Of a DNA stretch of 32,229 bases, positions 23,154-30,884 are shown piece after piece (positions within the stretch are counted from its first letter, which is position 1; each line of letters opens with the position of its first letter). Position numbers and translations under genes: made by a program. The notes beneath the pieces are model-generated. The model had not been told where the DNA came from. It searched no databases and worked only from the letters and a program-made list of their open reading frames with translations. Source of the stretch: Labilithrix sp. (GTDB lineage: Bacteria; Myxococcota_A; Polyangia; Polyangiales; Polyangiaceae); the NCBI GenBank assembly GCA_019637225.1, contig JAHBWC010000091.1:1-32229 (forward strand), written 5' to 3'.

Positions 23154-24455
23154 TCACCACGCGAGCGCCTCGCCGCCGCGGATCGCCTTGGCGAGGCGTC
23201 CGTCCATGACGAGCATCGTGCAGACGAGCCCGCGATCCTTGAGCTTCCGCTCGAGCAGCTCCTGCTCGGAGTCCGCCGGCGCGCTCGGGACGATCACGAC
23301 GACGGTGGAGAGCTGGGCGAGATGCGGCTCGAGGCGCGCGACGAGGCGGCTCGCGTCGAGCTTCGGGCTCGCCTCGACCGCGGCGAGCAGCTCGAGCGCC
23401 TGATCGAGCCAGCCGAGGCTCCGTCCGACCGTCAGCTCGTGGACGGTCTCGCCCACGACGAGGACGTCGATCAGCGCCTCGCCGCGCGACAGGTGCGCGA
23501 CGACGCCGGCGGCGAGCTCGATCGCGGCCTCGAGCAGCTCGGCGTCGCGCATGCTCGTGTCGAGCACCACGCCGACGCGCGTGAAGTACTCCTGCTGGTA
23601 CTCGCGGACCGCGGGCTTGCCCGTTCGGGCCCAGGTCCTCGCGTGGAGATCGCGCACCGCGTCGCCGGGGCGATACGGGCGGACGCCGAGGAGGTCCATC
23701 GACTCGCCCGCCTTCGAGGCGAGCGCGACGCCGCCGGGTTGGTGCCTCGTCGCCATGGCGACAGGCAGGCGCACGACGTTCGCGATCCGCGGCACGACGT
23801 GGACCTTGACGCCGTCGCTCGAGACGCGCGGTCCGCACGCGAGGCCGAGCGGAGCCACGCGGGCCGCGGTGAACGAGTCGAGGTGATGCAGGCCGCGCGC
23901 GATGAAGCGCGCGCGCATCGACGTGGCGCCCCTCTCGCCCGGCCCGACGACGAGCTCGTCCGGCGGCGGGCCCGTCCAGCTGCCGTCCCACGTGAGGAAC
24001 GGCCCGCGCACGCGGAGCGCGAAGGCGTCGGACCTCGCGTCGGCGATCGCCTCGTCGCGATGGCAGGAGACCGTGAAGGTGACCTCCTCGCCCACGGTCA
24101 CGCGGCGCGGGACCGACACTCGCACGGTCGCGCGCTCGAATCGGAGCGAGCGCGCGGCGGCGAGCGATCCGAGCACGAGCCCGACGAGCATCGAGAAGAC
24201 GAAGTACGCGCTCGTGCGCTGGACGTCGGCCGCCAGGGCGCCCACGACCGTCGTGACGACGACGAGCGTGCGGCCCTCGTCGGTGAGCGAGCCCCACAGA
24301 GCGATGATCGGCGCGACCGCGCGACCGAGGCGGCCCTTGCGGAAGCGATCCCGATCGGCCTTCGTCTTCGGGATGAGGATGTGGTTGAGGCGCGCGAGCC
24401 GGCGCGTCCGCGACGCGACGCCGTCCACGGTCTTCGAGTCGAAGGCGATCCGCAT
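23154..24455 (-). CDS. DUF58 domain protein
   Basis: The protein has 433 residues. Two membrane helices lie near the N-terminus (about 63-80 and 84-101), followed by a beta-rich region (about 105-230) and then the DUF58 signature LLGVRPYRPGDAVRDLHART (255-274), WARTGKPAVREYQ and a VWA-like strand GVVLDTSMRD with Asp299 and Ser301. Proteins of this kind act with MoxR AAA+ ATPases in envelope or complex maturation; the exact role is unknown. ATG 24455 is preceded by GGAGG six bases away. It starts 13 bases after the MoxR stop and ends 4 bases before the TgpA-type gene, so the three form a tight operon in the order moxR-DUF58-tgpA. Confidence 0.9.
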   Translation of the reverse strand: MRIAFDSKTVDGVASRTRRLARLNHILIPKTKADRDRFRKGRLGRAVAPIIALWGSLTDEGRTLVVVTTVVGALAADVQRTSAYFVFSMLVGLVLGSLAAARSLRFERATVRVSVPRRVTVGEEVTFTVSCHRDEAIADARSDAFALRVRGPFLTWDGSWTGPPPDELVVGPGERGATSMRARFIARGLHHLDSFTAARVAPLGLACGPRVSSDGVKVHVVPRIANVVRLPVAMATRHQPGGVALASKAGESMDLLGVRPYRPGDAVRDLHARTWARTGKPAVREYQQEYFTRVGVVLDTSMRDAELLEAAIELAAGVVAHLSRGEALIDVLVVGETVHELTVGRSLGWLDQALELLAAVEASPKLDASRLVARLEPHLAQLSTVVVIVPSAPADSEQELLERKLKDRGLVCTMLVMDGRLAKAIRGGEALAW

Positions 24456-24461
24456 CGAACG

Positions 24462-24466
24462 CCTCC
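24462..24466 (-). promoter_or_regulatory. Ribosome binding site of the DUF58 gene
   Basis: GGAGG on the minus strand lies six bases before ATG 24455 and just after the MoxR stop codon. It fixes the start of the DUF58 gene and shows that it is translated from an operon transcript. Confidence 0.75.
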
Positions 24467-24468
24467 GG

Positions 24469-25404
24469 TCAGGTGGGGACGCGGACCTCGCGCGCGACCT
24501 TCGCGAGCACGTCCGCCGCCGAGACGCCGCCGTACCGAGCCTCGGTGGTGAGCTGGACGCGGTGCGCGAGCACCGGGCCCGCGAGCGCGTGGACGTCTTC
24601 GGGGCTCACGTACGCGCGCCCGTGGAGCAGCGCGCGGGCCTGCGTCGCGCGGAAGAACGCGAGCGCGCCGCGCGGGCTGATCCCCCGCTCGATCGCGGCG
24701 GTCTGGCGGCTCCGGTGGACGATCTCGAGGAGGTACTTCGCGACCGGCTCCTTCACCTCGACCTCGCGGACCTCGCTCTGGATGCGCACGATCTCGTTCT
24801 GGTCGCAGACCGGCTCCACGGCCGTGAGCGGGTCGACGGTGCGGCGCGCGTAGAGCATCGCGAGCTCGGCCTCCGAGGACGGGTAGCCCACGCCGATGCG
24901 GAGGAGGAAGCGATCGAGCTGCGCTTCGGGGAGCGGGTAGGTGCCCTGGTAGTCGGAGGGGTTCTGCGTCGCGACGACGAAGAACGGCACCGGCAGGGCG
25001 CGCGTCACGCCGTCGACCGTCGCCTGCGCCTCGTTCATCGCCTCGAGCAGCGCCGACTGCGTGCGCGGCGAGGCGCGGTTGATCTCGTCGGCGAGGAGGA
25101 CGTTCGTGAACACCGGGCCTTGATGGAACGACAAGGATCCGTCGCGCGGGTTCAGCACCTGCGAGCCGAGGATGTCCGTCGGTAAGAGATCGGGCGTGAA
25201 CTGCACGCGCGTGAAGGTCACGTCGAGCGCGCGCGCGAGCGCCTTCGCGAGGGTCGTCTTGCCCACCCCCGGCACGTCCTCGACCAGCACGTGGCCGGCG
25301 CCGAGGAGGCCGACGAGCAACAGCTCGATGACGTCGTCCTTTCCGGACAGCACGCCCCGCATCGCGTCCGTCAGGCGGTTCAGGGTCGCACGGGTGGTGG
25401 ACAC
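24469..25404 (-). CDS. MoxR-family AAA+ ATPase
   Basis: The protein has 311 residues, the normal size for MoxR. The motifs are complete: GHVLVEDVPGVGKTTLAKAL with Walker A at about 45-51, Walker B NVLLADEINR (101-110), sensor VVATQNPSDYQGTYPLPEAQ (about 144-163) and the arginine-bearing LDRFLLRI. It is thought to act as a chaperone-like ATPase for partner proteins, here the DUF58 and TgpA-type products encoded downstream. The start is GTG 25404; the frame continues upstream across the divergent lipoprotein gene, but only as a shadow of that gene. The ribosome site is weak, and the promoter must lie in the short divergent spacer 25405-25482. Confidence 0.93.
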   Translation of the reverse strand: MSTTRATLNRLTDAMRGVLSGKDDVIELLLVGLLGAGHVLVEDVPGVGKTTLAKALARALDVTFTRVQFTPDLLPTDILGSQVLNPRDGSLSFHQGPVFTNVLLADEINRASPRTQSALLEAMNEAQATVDGVTRALPVPFFVVATQNPSDYQGTYPLPEAQLDRFLLRIGVGYPSSEAELAMLYARRTVDPLTAVEPVCDQNEIVRIQSEVREVEVKEPVAKYLLEIVHRSRQTAAIERGISPRGALAFFRATQARALLHGRAYVSPEDVHALAGPVLAHRVQLTTEARYGGVSAADVLAKVAREVRVPT

Positions 25405-25482
25405 GGGAGCTCGAGCATAAACCGCGGGCCGGTCCGAATGAGTGGAAATGCCGTCCGATCCGTCCAACACTGTCGTGAAGTC

Positions 25483-26244
25483 ATGACTGGGAGGCAGCGG
25501 GCTCTTGGGCAGGTCGTCTTGCTCGCGCTCCTGGGCGCGGGGTGCTCGACCGCGAGCGGAGCTCAACCGAGCCGGCCCGTCGCTGCGGCGTCGCCTCCGA
25601 AGGACGACGGCAAGTCGGCCCAGGGCGGCACCGGCGGCACGAGCCACTCGGCTGCGCTCGAGCAGCTCAAGGTCGCGCCCGTGGCGGCCAAGCCGGACAA
25701 GCAGAACGCCGTGCGCGTTCCGCTGCCCGACGCCGATCACTGGACCCGCGTGCGCTTCCTCACGCTGAAGAGCCTGGTCGGCTTTCGCTACGGCAAGGAC
25801 CACCACGCCATCTTCGCGGCCTTCGTCACGCACGTGGACGACAACTCGGTGCAGGGCGCGTGCAACAAGAGCTTCGAGCAGTGGGCGGCGCCGTGGATCG
25901 ACGCCTTCGAGGTCGAGCTCCAGCACGATCCGCCGGTCGCGTTCACCTGGAGCGCGCCCTCGCCGCCCGCGGCGGCCGGCGCCGAGCCGCCGGTGAAGAA
26001 GATCAGCATCGTCGACGTCGACCCGCTGCGCGCGAAGACGGCGACGGTGCTCGCGCGCGAGTCGTACGAGGCGGCCTGGGCGGCCTATCCGGCGTGGGGC
26101 GACAAGGCGTGCCTCGTCACCGGCGTCGCGGTCCCCGCGCGCGACGATCCGCAGCGCGCGAGGGAGGTCCGCGACCGCTTCCTCCAGGAGGTCTTCCCGA
26201 AGATCGAGGTCACCGGCCACGAGGAGCCGGCGGACCGGTACTGA
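25483..26244 (+). CDS. Putative lipoprotein of unknown function
   Basis: The protein has 253 residues. A signal peptide (GQVVLLALLGAGC) gives lipobox Cys21, followed by a Ser/Ala/Pro/Gly linker to about residue 65. The remaining region has no fold that I recognise. It contains a hydrophobic stretch FRYGKDHHAIFAAFVTHVDD, a Cys (ACNKSFEQW) and a conserved-looking ARESYEAAWAAYPAWGDKAC segment. ATG 25483 is preferred because it gives a standard signal peptide; ATG 25438 would add 15 residues and is possible. It is divergent from the MoxR operon across only about 80 bases, so a functional link is possible but unproven. It converges on exonuclease III with a 19-base gap. Confidence 0.72.
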   Translation: MTGRQRALGQVVLLALLGAGCSTASGAQPSRPVAAASPPKDDGKSAQGGTGGTSHSAALEQLKVAPVAAKPDKQNAVRVPLPDADHWTRVRFLTLKSLVGFRYGKDHHAIFAAFVTHVDDNSVQGACNKSFEQWAAPWIDAFEVELQHDPPVAFTWSAPSPPAAAGAEPPVKKISIVDVDPLRAKTATVLARESYEAAWAAYPAWGDKACLVTGVAVPARDDPQRAREVRDRFLQEVFPKIEVTGHEEPADRY

Positions 26245-26263
26245 GTCGCGCGGAGCGCTCGCG

Positions 26264-27043
26264 TTACTCGAGCTCGGCGACGACCGGCGCGTGGTCCGAC
26301 GGGATCGAGCCGGAGCTCTTGCCCTTCTTGCGGTAGTCGCGGTCGACGAAGACGTCCTTCACGCGGCGGGCGACGACGGGCGTGGCGAGGAGTAGATCGA
26401 TCCGCATCCCCTCCTTCTTGTGGAAGGAGCCCGCGCGGTAGTCCCACCAGGAGAAGCCGGGCTCGTCGGGGTAACGGGAGCGGAACAGATCGACCAGGCC
26501 CGCCGCGCGAAGGCGCTCGATGAGCGTGCGCTCCTCGTCGGTGTGGAAGATCTTGCCCTTGAAGCGGACGCCGCCGTACGAGTCGAGGTCGGTCCAGCAG
26601 ACGTTGAAGTCGCCGCCGAGGACGAGCGGCGCGTCCTTGTCGGCGCGTGACTCGACGTGGGTGGCGAGCCGCTCGAGCCAGCCGAGCTTCATCTTGTAGT
26701 CGGCGTGGCTCACGGTCTTGCCGTTCGGGACGTAGATGCTCGCGACCTCGAGGCCGTGCACCTTCGCCACCACGAAGCGCGCGCCGAGCTCGCCGGCCCC
26801 GGGCAGCTCGCGCAGGACGAGCTCGGGGCGCTCCTTCGCGATCACGGCCACGCCGTTCCAGCCTTGCTGGCCGACGAGCACGGCCTGGTAGCCCGACGCG
26901 CGCAGCTCGAGGTGAGGGAAGTCGTCCTCCGTGATCTTGAGCTCTTGGAGGCAGACGACGTCGGGCTGGCGTTCGGCGAGGAACTCGGCCAAGCGCTGGG
27001 ATCGCGCGCGGATCCCGTTCACGTTCCAGGTCGCGAGGAGCAC
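26264..27043 (-). CDS. xthA: Exodeoxyribonuclease III / AP endonuclease
   Basis: This 259-residue DNA-repair enzyme cuts 5' to abasic sites and degrades duplex DNA from the 3' end. The active-site series of the family is complete: Asn7 in TWNVNGIR, Glu34 in LQELK, Tyr104 in IYVPNG, Asp145 and Asn147 in GGDFNV, and Asp250/His251 in PSDHAPV. The length is typical. The start is GTG 27043, which directly begins the conserved LLATWNVNG; GAGAG lies about five bases upstream. It is 45 bases downstream of the antiporter gene on the same strand and may be transcribed with it. Confidence 0.95.
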   Translation of the reverse strand: MLLATWNVNGIRARSQRLAEFLAERQPDVVCLQELKITEDDFPHLELRASGYQAVLVGQQGWNGVAVIAKERPELVLRELPGAGELGARFVVAKVHGLEVASIYVPNGKTVSHADYKMKLGWLERLATHVESRADKDAPLVLGGDFNVCWTDLDSYGGVRFKGKIFHTDEERTLIERLRAAGLVDLFRSRYPDEPGFSWWDYRAGSFHKKEGMRIDLLLATPVVARRVKDVFVDRDYRKKGKSSGSIPSDHAPVVAELE

Positions 27044-27088
27044 GGACGCTCTCTAGATCGACCGAGGTCCACTGTCGACGGTCGCTGC

Positions 27089-28849
27089 TCAGAGATCGCC
27101 GAGGTTTGGGGCGCGGACGCTCGGTGGCCGCGCGGCGATCCGGCGGCCGTGCTCGTCGAGGCAACGGACGGCCTCCTCGAGCGACGTCGTCGCGAGCAGG
27201 GCCTCGCGCGCCGCTTCGTCGAAGACCGAGCGGGAGAGCGCGGCGAGGACGCGCACCTCCTTCTCGTACGCGCGTGGCGGAAGGAGCAGGAGGAAGACGA
27301 TTCGCGCTGGACGCCCGTCGGGGGCGTCGAAGTCGATCCCGCCGGGCGCGAGCCCGAGGGCGACGACCGCCTTCTCGAGGCCCTCGACCTGCGCGTGCGG
27401 GATCGCGACGTCGTCGCCGAGGCCCGTCGGGGCGACCAGCTCGCGCTCGAGCACGGAGATGAGCGCCGGCTCGACGAGATCGCCGATCACCGGGCGGAGC
27501 GCGCGGCCGAGCTCTTCGATCGCGTGGGCGGACGTCGACGACGTGAGCGCGGAGACGAACGCCCCGTCGCGGACGAGGCCTGCGGCGTCGTCCGCGCTGA
27601 CGTCCGGCAGCGCGCCCGCGCCGCCACCCGAGTAGAGGAGGCGCTTCATCGACGGGCCTGCGAGGAGCGAGGTGCCGACCGCCATCGTGACGAGCGCGAC
27701 GAAGACGCTGTCGTTCACGAGCTTGGCCTCGCGCGCGAGGAGCGCGAGGATGATCTCCATCGCGCCGCGCGCGTTCAGGCCGAAGCCCACGGCCAAAGAC
27801 TCCCTCCACGGCAGGCCGGTGAGGCGCGCGCCGCCGGCGCAGCCGACGAGCTTCGCGGCCGTCGCCACGAGGAAGACGACGAGGCACAGCACCGGATCGA
27901 AGCTCTCGAGGAAGTCGACGCGGAGCGCGACCGACGCGAAGAAGACCGGCGCGAACACGTTGGTGACGAACTGGTGGATCGTGTGGCGCGTCCGCTCGCG
28001 GAGGCGCGGCGAGTCGCCGAACGCGACGCCGACGATGAAGCCGCCGAGCACGGCGTGGATGCCGATCGCCTGCGTCGCGGCCGCGCCCAGCATCGCCACC
28101 ACGGCGACGAGCGACAGGACGCGGCCGGGCGCGAGCTCGCCGTGCTCGTCGATCGCGCCGAGGAGGCGGTCGAGCACGCGTCGCCCCGGACCGAGGCAGA
28201 CGAGCGCGAAGCCCGCGGCGAGGAGGATCGTGCGCGCGAGCACGCCGAGCTCGACGCCGCCGCCGCGCAGCGGGCCGAGCAGGATGCTGAAGGCGATCCA
28301 CCCGACGAGATCGTCGAGCATCGCCACGGTCATCACGAGGAGGCCTACGTCCGTCTTGAAGAGGCCGAGATCGAGCAACGTCTTCGCGATGACGGGGAGC
28401 GCCGAGATCGACAGCGCCACGCCGAGGAAGACAGCGAAGAGGCCGCGCTGGCCGGGCGCGCCCGCGACCGAGTCCGGCACGAGGTAACCGAGGGCGAGGC
28501 CGCCGATCAGCGGGACGACGATGCCGAGCGCCGCGACGAGGACGGCGCTCCGGCCGCGACGCTGGACGATCCCGAGGTCGACCTCGAGGCCGGCGACGAC
28601 GAGGAGGAGCACGACCGCCACGGTCGTGTACCCCGAGAGCATCTCGGCGGGCGCGCCGCTCGGGAAGAGCCACGCGTGGACGTTTGGCAGGAAGCGCTGG
28701 AGGCCGGTCGCGCCGAGGAGGATGCCGGTCAGGAGCTCGCCGACGACGAGCGGGAGCCCGAGCGCGCGCGCGAGCTCACCGAGGAGGCGCGCGACGCCGA
28801 GGAGCAGCGCGAGCGAGAGGAGGAAGACGAGCGCGTCATGACCGTGCAC
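27089..28849 (-). CDS. CPA2-family Na+(K+)/H+ antiporter fused to PTS EIIA domain
   Basis: The protein has 586 residues. The N-terminal ~400 residues form a cation/proton antiporter with about 12 hydrophobic helices; the Asp-Asp pair in AMLDDLVGW (Asp179/Asp180) is the ion-binding motif of electrogenic NapA-type members, and GVALSISALPVIAK and GFGLNARGAMEI are other family marks. After a short linker, residues about 430-575 resemble a fructose/nitrogen-type EIIA domain: ERELVAPTGLGDDVAIPHA places His485 at the phosphorylation site, followed by VFLLLLPP. The fusion suggests transport controlled by phosphotransfer. GTG 28849 is preceded by a strong GGAGGTGA. The gene lies 30 bases after the icd stop and 45 before xthA, so the three probably form one operon. 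Confidence 0.92.
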   Translation of the reverse strand: MHGHDALVFLLSLALLLGVARLLGELARALGLPLVVGELLTGILLGATGLQRFLPNVHAWLFPSGAPAEMLSGYTTVAVVLLLVVAGLEVDLGIVQRRGRSAVLVAALGIVVPLIGGLALGYLVPDSVAGAPGQRGLFAVFLGVALSISALPVIAKTLLDLGLFKTDVGLLVMTVAMLDDLVGWIAFSILLGPLRGGGVELGVLARTILLAAGFALVCLGPGRRVLDRLLGAIDEHGELAPGRVLSLVAVVAMLGAAATQAIGIHAVLGGFIVGVAFGDSPRLRERTRHTIHQFVTNVFAPVFFASVALRVDFLESFDPVLCLVVFLVATAAKLVGCAGGARLTGLPWRESLAVGFGLNARGAMEIILALLAREAKLVNDSVFVALVTMAVGTSLLAGPSMKRLLYSGGGAGALPDVSADDAAGLVRDGAFVSALTSSTSAHAIEELGRALRPVIGDLVEPALISVLERELVAPTGLGDDVAIPHAQVEGLEKAVVALGLAPGGIDFDAPDGRPARIVFLLLLPPRAYEKEVRVLAALSRSVFDEAAREALLATTSLEEAVRCLDEHGRRIAARPPSVRAPNLGDL

Positions 28850-28853
28850 GGCG

Positions 28854-28861
28854 TCACCTCC
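28854..28861 (-). promoter_or_regulatory. Strong ribosome binding site of the antiporter gene
   Basis: GGAGGTGA on the minus strand, close to the full anti-Shine-Dalgarno complement, ends four bases before GTG 28849 (seven from its GGAGG core). It fixes the GTG start and is the best ribosome site I found in the window. Confidence 0.8.
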
Positions 28862-28879
28862 CCCCGCGGCGCCGTACGA

Positions 28880-29884
28880 TCAAGCGCGGCCGATGGCCTC
28901 GCAGAGCGCTCGGGTGTAGTCCTCGGTTCCGGCGGTGCCGCCGAGGTCGGCCGTGCGGACGCCGCTCTCGAACGTCGCGAGTAGGCCGCGCTCGATCTTC
29001 TGCGCCGCTGCGTGCTCGCCCAGGTGGTGGAGCATCATCACCCCGCTCTGGATGAGCGCGGTCGGGTTGGCGAGTCCCTTGCCGGCGATGTCGGGCGCGG
29101 TGCCGTGGACGGCCTCGAACACTGCGGCCTCGAGCCCGATGTTCGCGCCCGGGACGATCCCGAGCCCGCCGACGAGCCCCGCGCCGAGATCGCTCAGGAT
29201 GTCGCCGTACAGGTTCTCGGTGACGATCACGTCGAGCTTGTTCGCGTTTCGCACCATCTGCATCGCGCACGCGTCGACGATCACCTCGTGCGGCTCGATC
29301 CGCGGGTGCTTGAGGGCGACCTTGCGGAAGCACTCGAGCAAGAGGCCGTCGGAGAGCTTCATGATGTTCGCCTTGTGCACGACGGTGACGCGCTTTCGCC
29401 CCAGGCGTTCGGCGTAGTCGAAGGCGTACTCGCAGATGCGGAGGCAGGCGCGCTCGGTGATGAGCTTCATCGACTGCGCGACGCCCGGCATGATCATGAG
29501 CTCGAGGCCGGCGTAGAGGTCCTCGGTGTTCTCGCGGACGATGACGATGTCCGTGCCCTCGAACCTCGGCTCGATCCCGGGCAGGCTCCGCACGGGGCGG
29601 ACGTTCGCGTAGAGGTCGAGCGCCTGTCGGAGCGTGACGTTCACCGAGCGGAAGCCCTTGCCGATCGGCGTCCCGATCGGGCCCTTCAGCGCGACCCGGT
29701 TCTTGCGGATCGACTCGAGGACCTCTTCGGGGAGCGTCGTGCCGCGCTTCTCCGCGACCGCGGCGCCGGCCTCCTGGACCTCCCAATCGATGACGACGCC
29801 GGAGGCGGCGAGGACTCGTCGTGTCGCGTCGGCCACTTCGGGCCCGATGCCATCTCCGGGGATCAGCGTGATCGTGTGGGCCAT
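28880..29884 (-). CDS. NAD-dependent isocitrate dehydrogenase (IDH/IPMDH family)
   Basis: This 334-residue protein is a beta-decarboxylating dehydrogenase. The substrate-loop segment SVNVTLRQALDLYANVRPV (80-98) and ENTEDLYAGLE (119-129) are of the isocitrate, not isopropylmalate, type. Lys171 and the Asp series in YGDILSDLGAGL (226-237) complete the active site. Asp265-Ile266 in HGTAPDIAGKG indicates NAD rather than NADP specificity. It should convert isocitrate to 2-oxoglutarate in the TCA cycle. Homoisocitrate or tartrate dehydrogenase are less likely alternatives. ATG 29884 begins MAHTITLIPGDGIG; the frame runs to 30025 but without homology. The spacer to the divergent hydrolase start is only 31 bases, so their promoters must overlap the coding ends. 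Confidence 0.92.
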   Translation of the reverse strand: MAHTITLIPGDGIGPEVADATRRVLAASGVVIDWEVQEAGAAVAEKRGTTLPEEVLESIRKNRVALKGPIGTPIGKGFRSVNVTLRQALDLYANVRPVRSLPGIEPRFEGTDIVIVRENTEDLYAGLELMIMPGVAQSMKLITERACLRICEYAFDYAERLGRKRVTVVHKANIMKLSDGLLLECFRKVALKHPRIEPHEVIVDACAMQMVRNANKLDVIVTENLYGDILSDLGAGLVGGLGIVPGANIGLEAAVFEAVHGTAPDIAGKGLANPTALIQSGVMMLHHLGEHAAAQKIERGLLATFESGVRTADLGGTAGTEDYTRALCEAIGRA

Positions 29885-29915
29885 CAGCGGCCGCCAGCGT
29901 ACTCTGTGGCGGCCG

Positions 29916-30812
29916 ATGACGAAAGACTCTGTCTCTCCGAACACGATCCGCGTCGACGCCAACGGCCTCACGCACCGCGTCCTCGAGTGGAGCCCGAGCG
30001 TCGCGACGAACGCGTCGGCGACCACGGTCGTGCTCGTTCACGGCTACATGGACGCGGCGGGAACATGGGATCGCGTCGCGCCGGCGCTGGCCGAGCGCGG
30101 TCATCGCGTGCTCGCGCCCGACATGCGCGGGTTCGGCGACGGCGATCGCGCGCCGCGCGGGAGCTACTACCACTTCGCCGACTACATCGCCGACCTCGCC
30201 GGGCTCGTCGAGGCGCTCTCGCCGGGCGACCCGGTCGCCGTCGTCGGCCACTCGATGGGCGGGACGATCGCGACGCTGTACGCCGGCGCGTTCCCCGAGA
30301 ACGTCCTTCGCCTCGCGAACCTCGAGGGCCTCGGTCCGCCGGACAACCCTTGGGAGGTCGGACCCACGCGGATGCGCCGATGGGTCGAGGAGCTCCGCGG
30401 GACCCGCGCGCGCGGGGAGCCCGCGCCGCTGCGGCGAGAAGACGCGCGGCGACGGCTCGTCACGAATCACCCGAGCGTCCCGCGCGAGGTGCTCGATCAC
30501 CGGCTGCCTCACCTCGTCCGCGAGGTGACCGATGCCGACGGCGCCTCGCGCGTGGTGTGGCGCTTCGATCCGCTCCACCGCACGACGTCGCCGGTGCCGT
30601 TCTTCGCGAAGCTGTTCGTCGAGTTCGCGCGGCTCGTCACGTGCCCGGTGCTCTTCGTGTCGGGCGGCGAGACGGGCTTTCACGTCCCCGACGAGGACGA
30701 CCGGCTCGCCGCGTTCGCGCACGTCGATCGCGCGACGCTCGAGGGCGCGGGGCACATGATGCACTGGACCCAGCCCGACGCGCTCGCCGCGCTGCTCGTC
30801 GATTTCCTCTAG
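29916..30812 (+). CDS. Alpha/beta-fold hydrolase
   Basis: This 298-residue protein has the standard alpha/beta hydrolase motifs: oxyanion HG in VVLVHGYMDAAGTW (38-51), the Asp-rich PDMRGFGDGD, the nucleophile elbow GHSMGG with Ser113, and catalytic His280 in EGAGHMMHWTQP. The third acid is probably in the SGGETGFHVPDEDD region. No signal peptide is seen, so it is cytosolic. The substrate (ester, lactone, epoxide or halide) cannot be told. ATG 29916 is chosen because it leaves about 20 residues before the first strand; the frame to 29634 overlaps the icd gene and is a shadow. It is divergent from icd. Confidence 0.9.
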   Translation: MTKDSVSPNTIRVDANGLTHRVLEWSPSVATNASATTVVLVHGYMDAAGTWDRVAPALAERGHRVLAPDMRGFGDGDRAPRGSYYHFADYIADLAGLVEALSPGDPVAVVGHSMGGTIATLYAGAFPENVLRLANLEGLGPPDNPWEVGPTRMRRWVEELRGTRARGEPAPLRREDARRRLVTNHPSVPREVLDHRLPHLVREVTDADGASRVVWRFDPLHRTTSPVPFFAKLFVEFARLVTCPVLFVSGGETGFHVPDEDDRLAAFAHVDRATLEGAGHMMHWTQPDALAALLVDFL

Positions 30813-30842
30813 CGTGCGTCGCTGAATCGGTTCGGTGTCTCG

Positions 30843-30866
30843 CCGTGCCCGTGCCCGTGCCCGTGC
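30843..30866. repeat. Four tandem copies of CCGTGC
   Basis: The hexamer CCGTGC is repeated exactly four times in the 72-base gap between the hydrolase stop and the stop of the converging lipoprotein gene. It lies outside coding sequence. A slippage-prone microsatellite is the simplest reading. Confidence 0.9.
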
Positions 30867-30884
30867 GCGATACGGCCGGAGCGT

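Noticed and set aside
26243..26270. Hairpin GAGT...ACTC between the lipoprotein and xthA
   Set aside because: The outer arms are four bases and the inner pairing is CG repeats only; too weak to call a terminator.
26657..28984. 775-codon plus-strand open frame over the antiporter
   Set aside because: Translation is a run of Glu/Arg/Asp residues without fold signals; the minus strand gives a membrane protein with EIIA domain.
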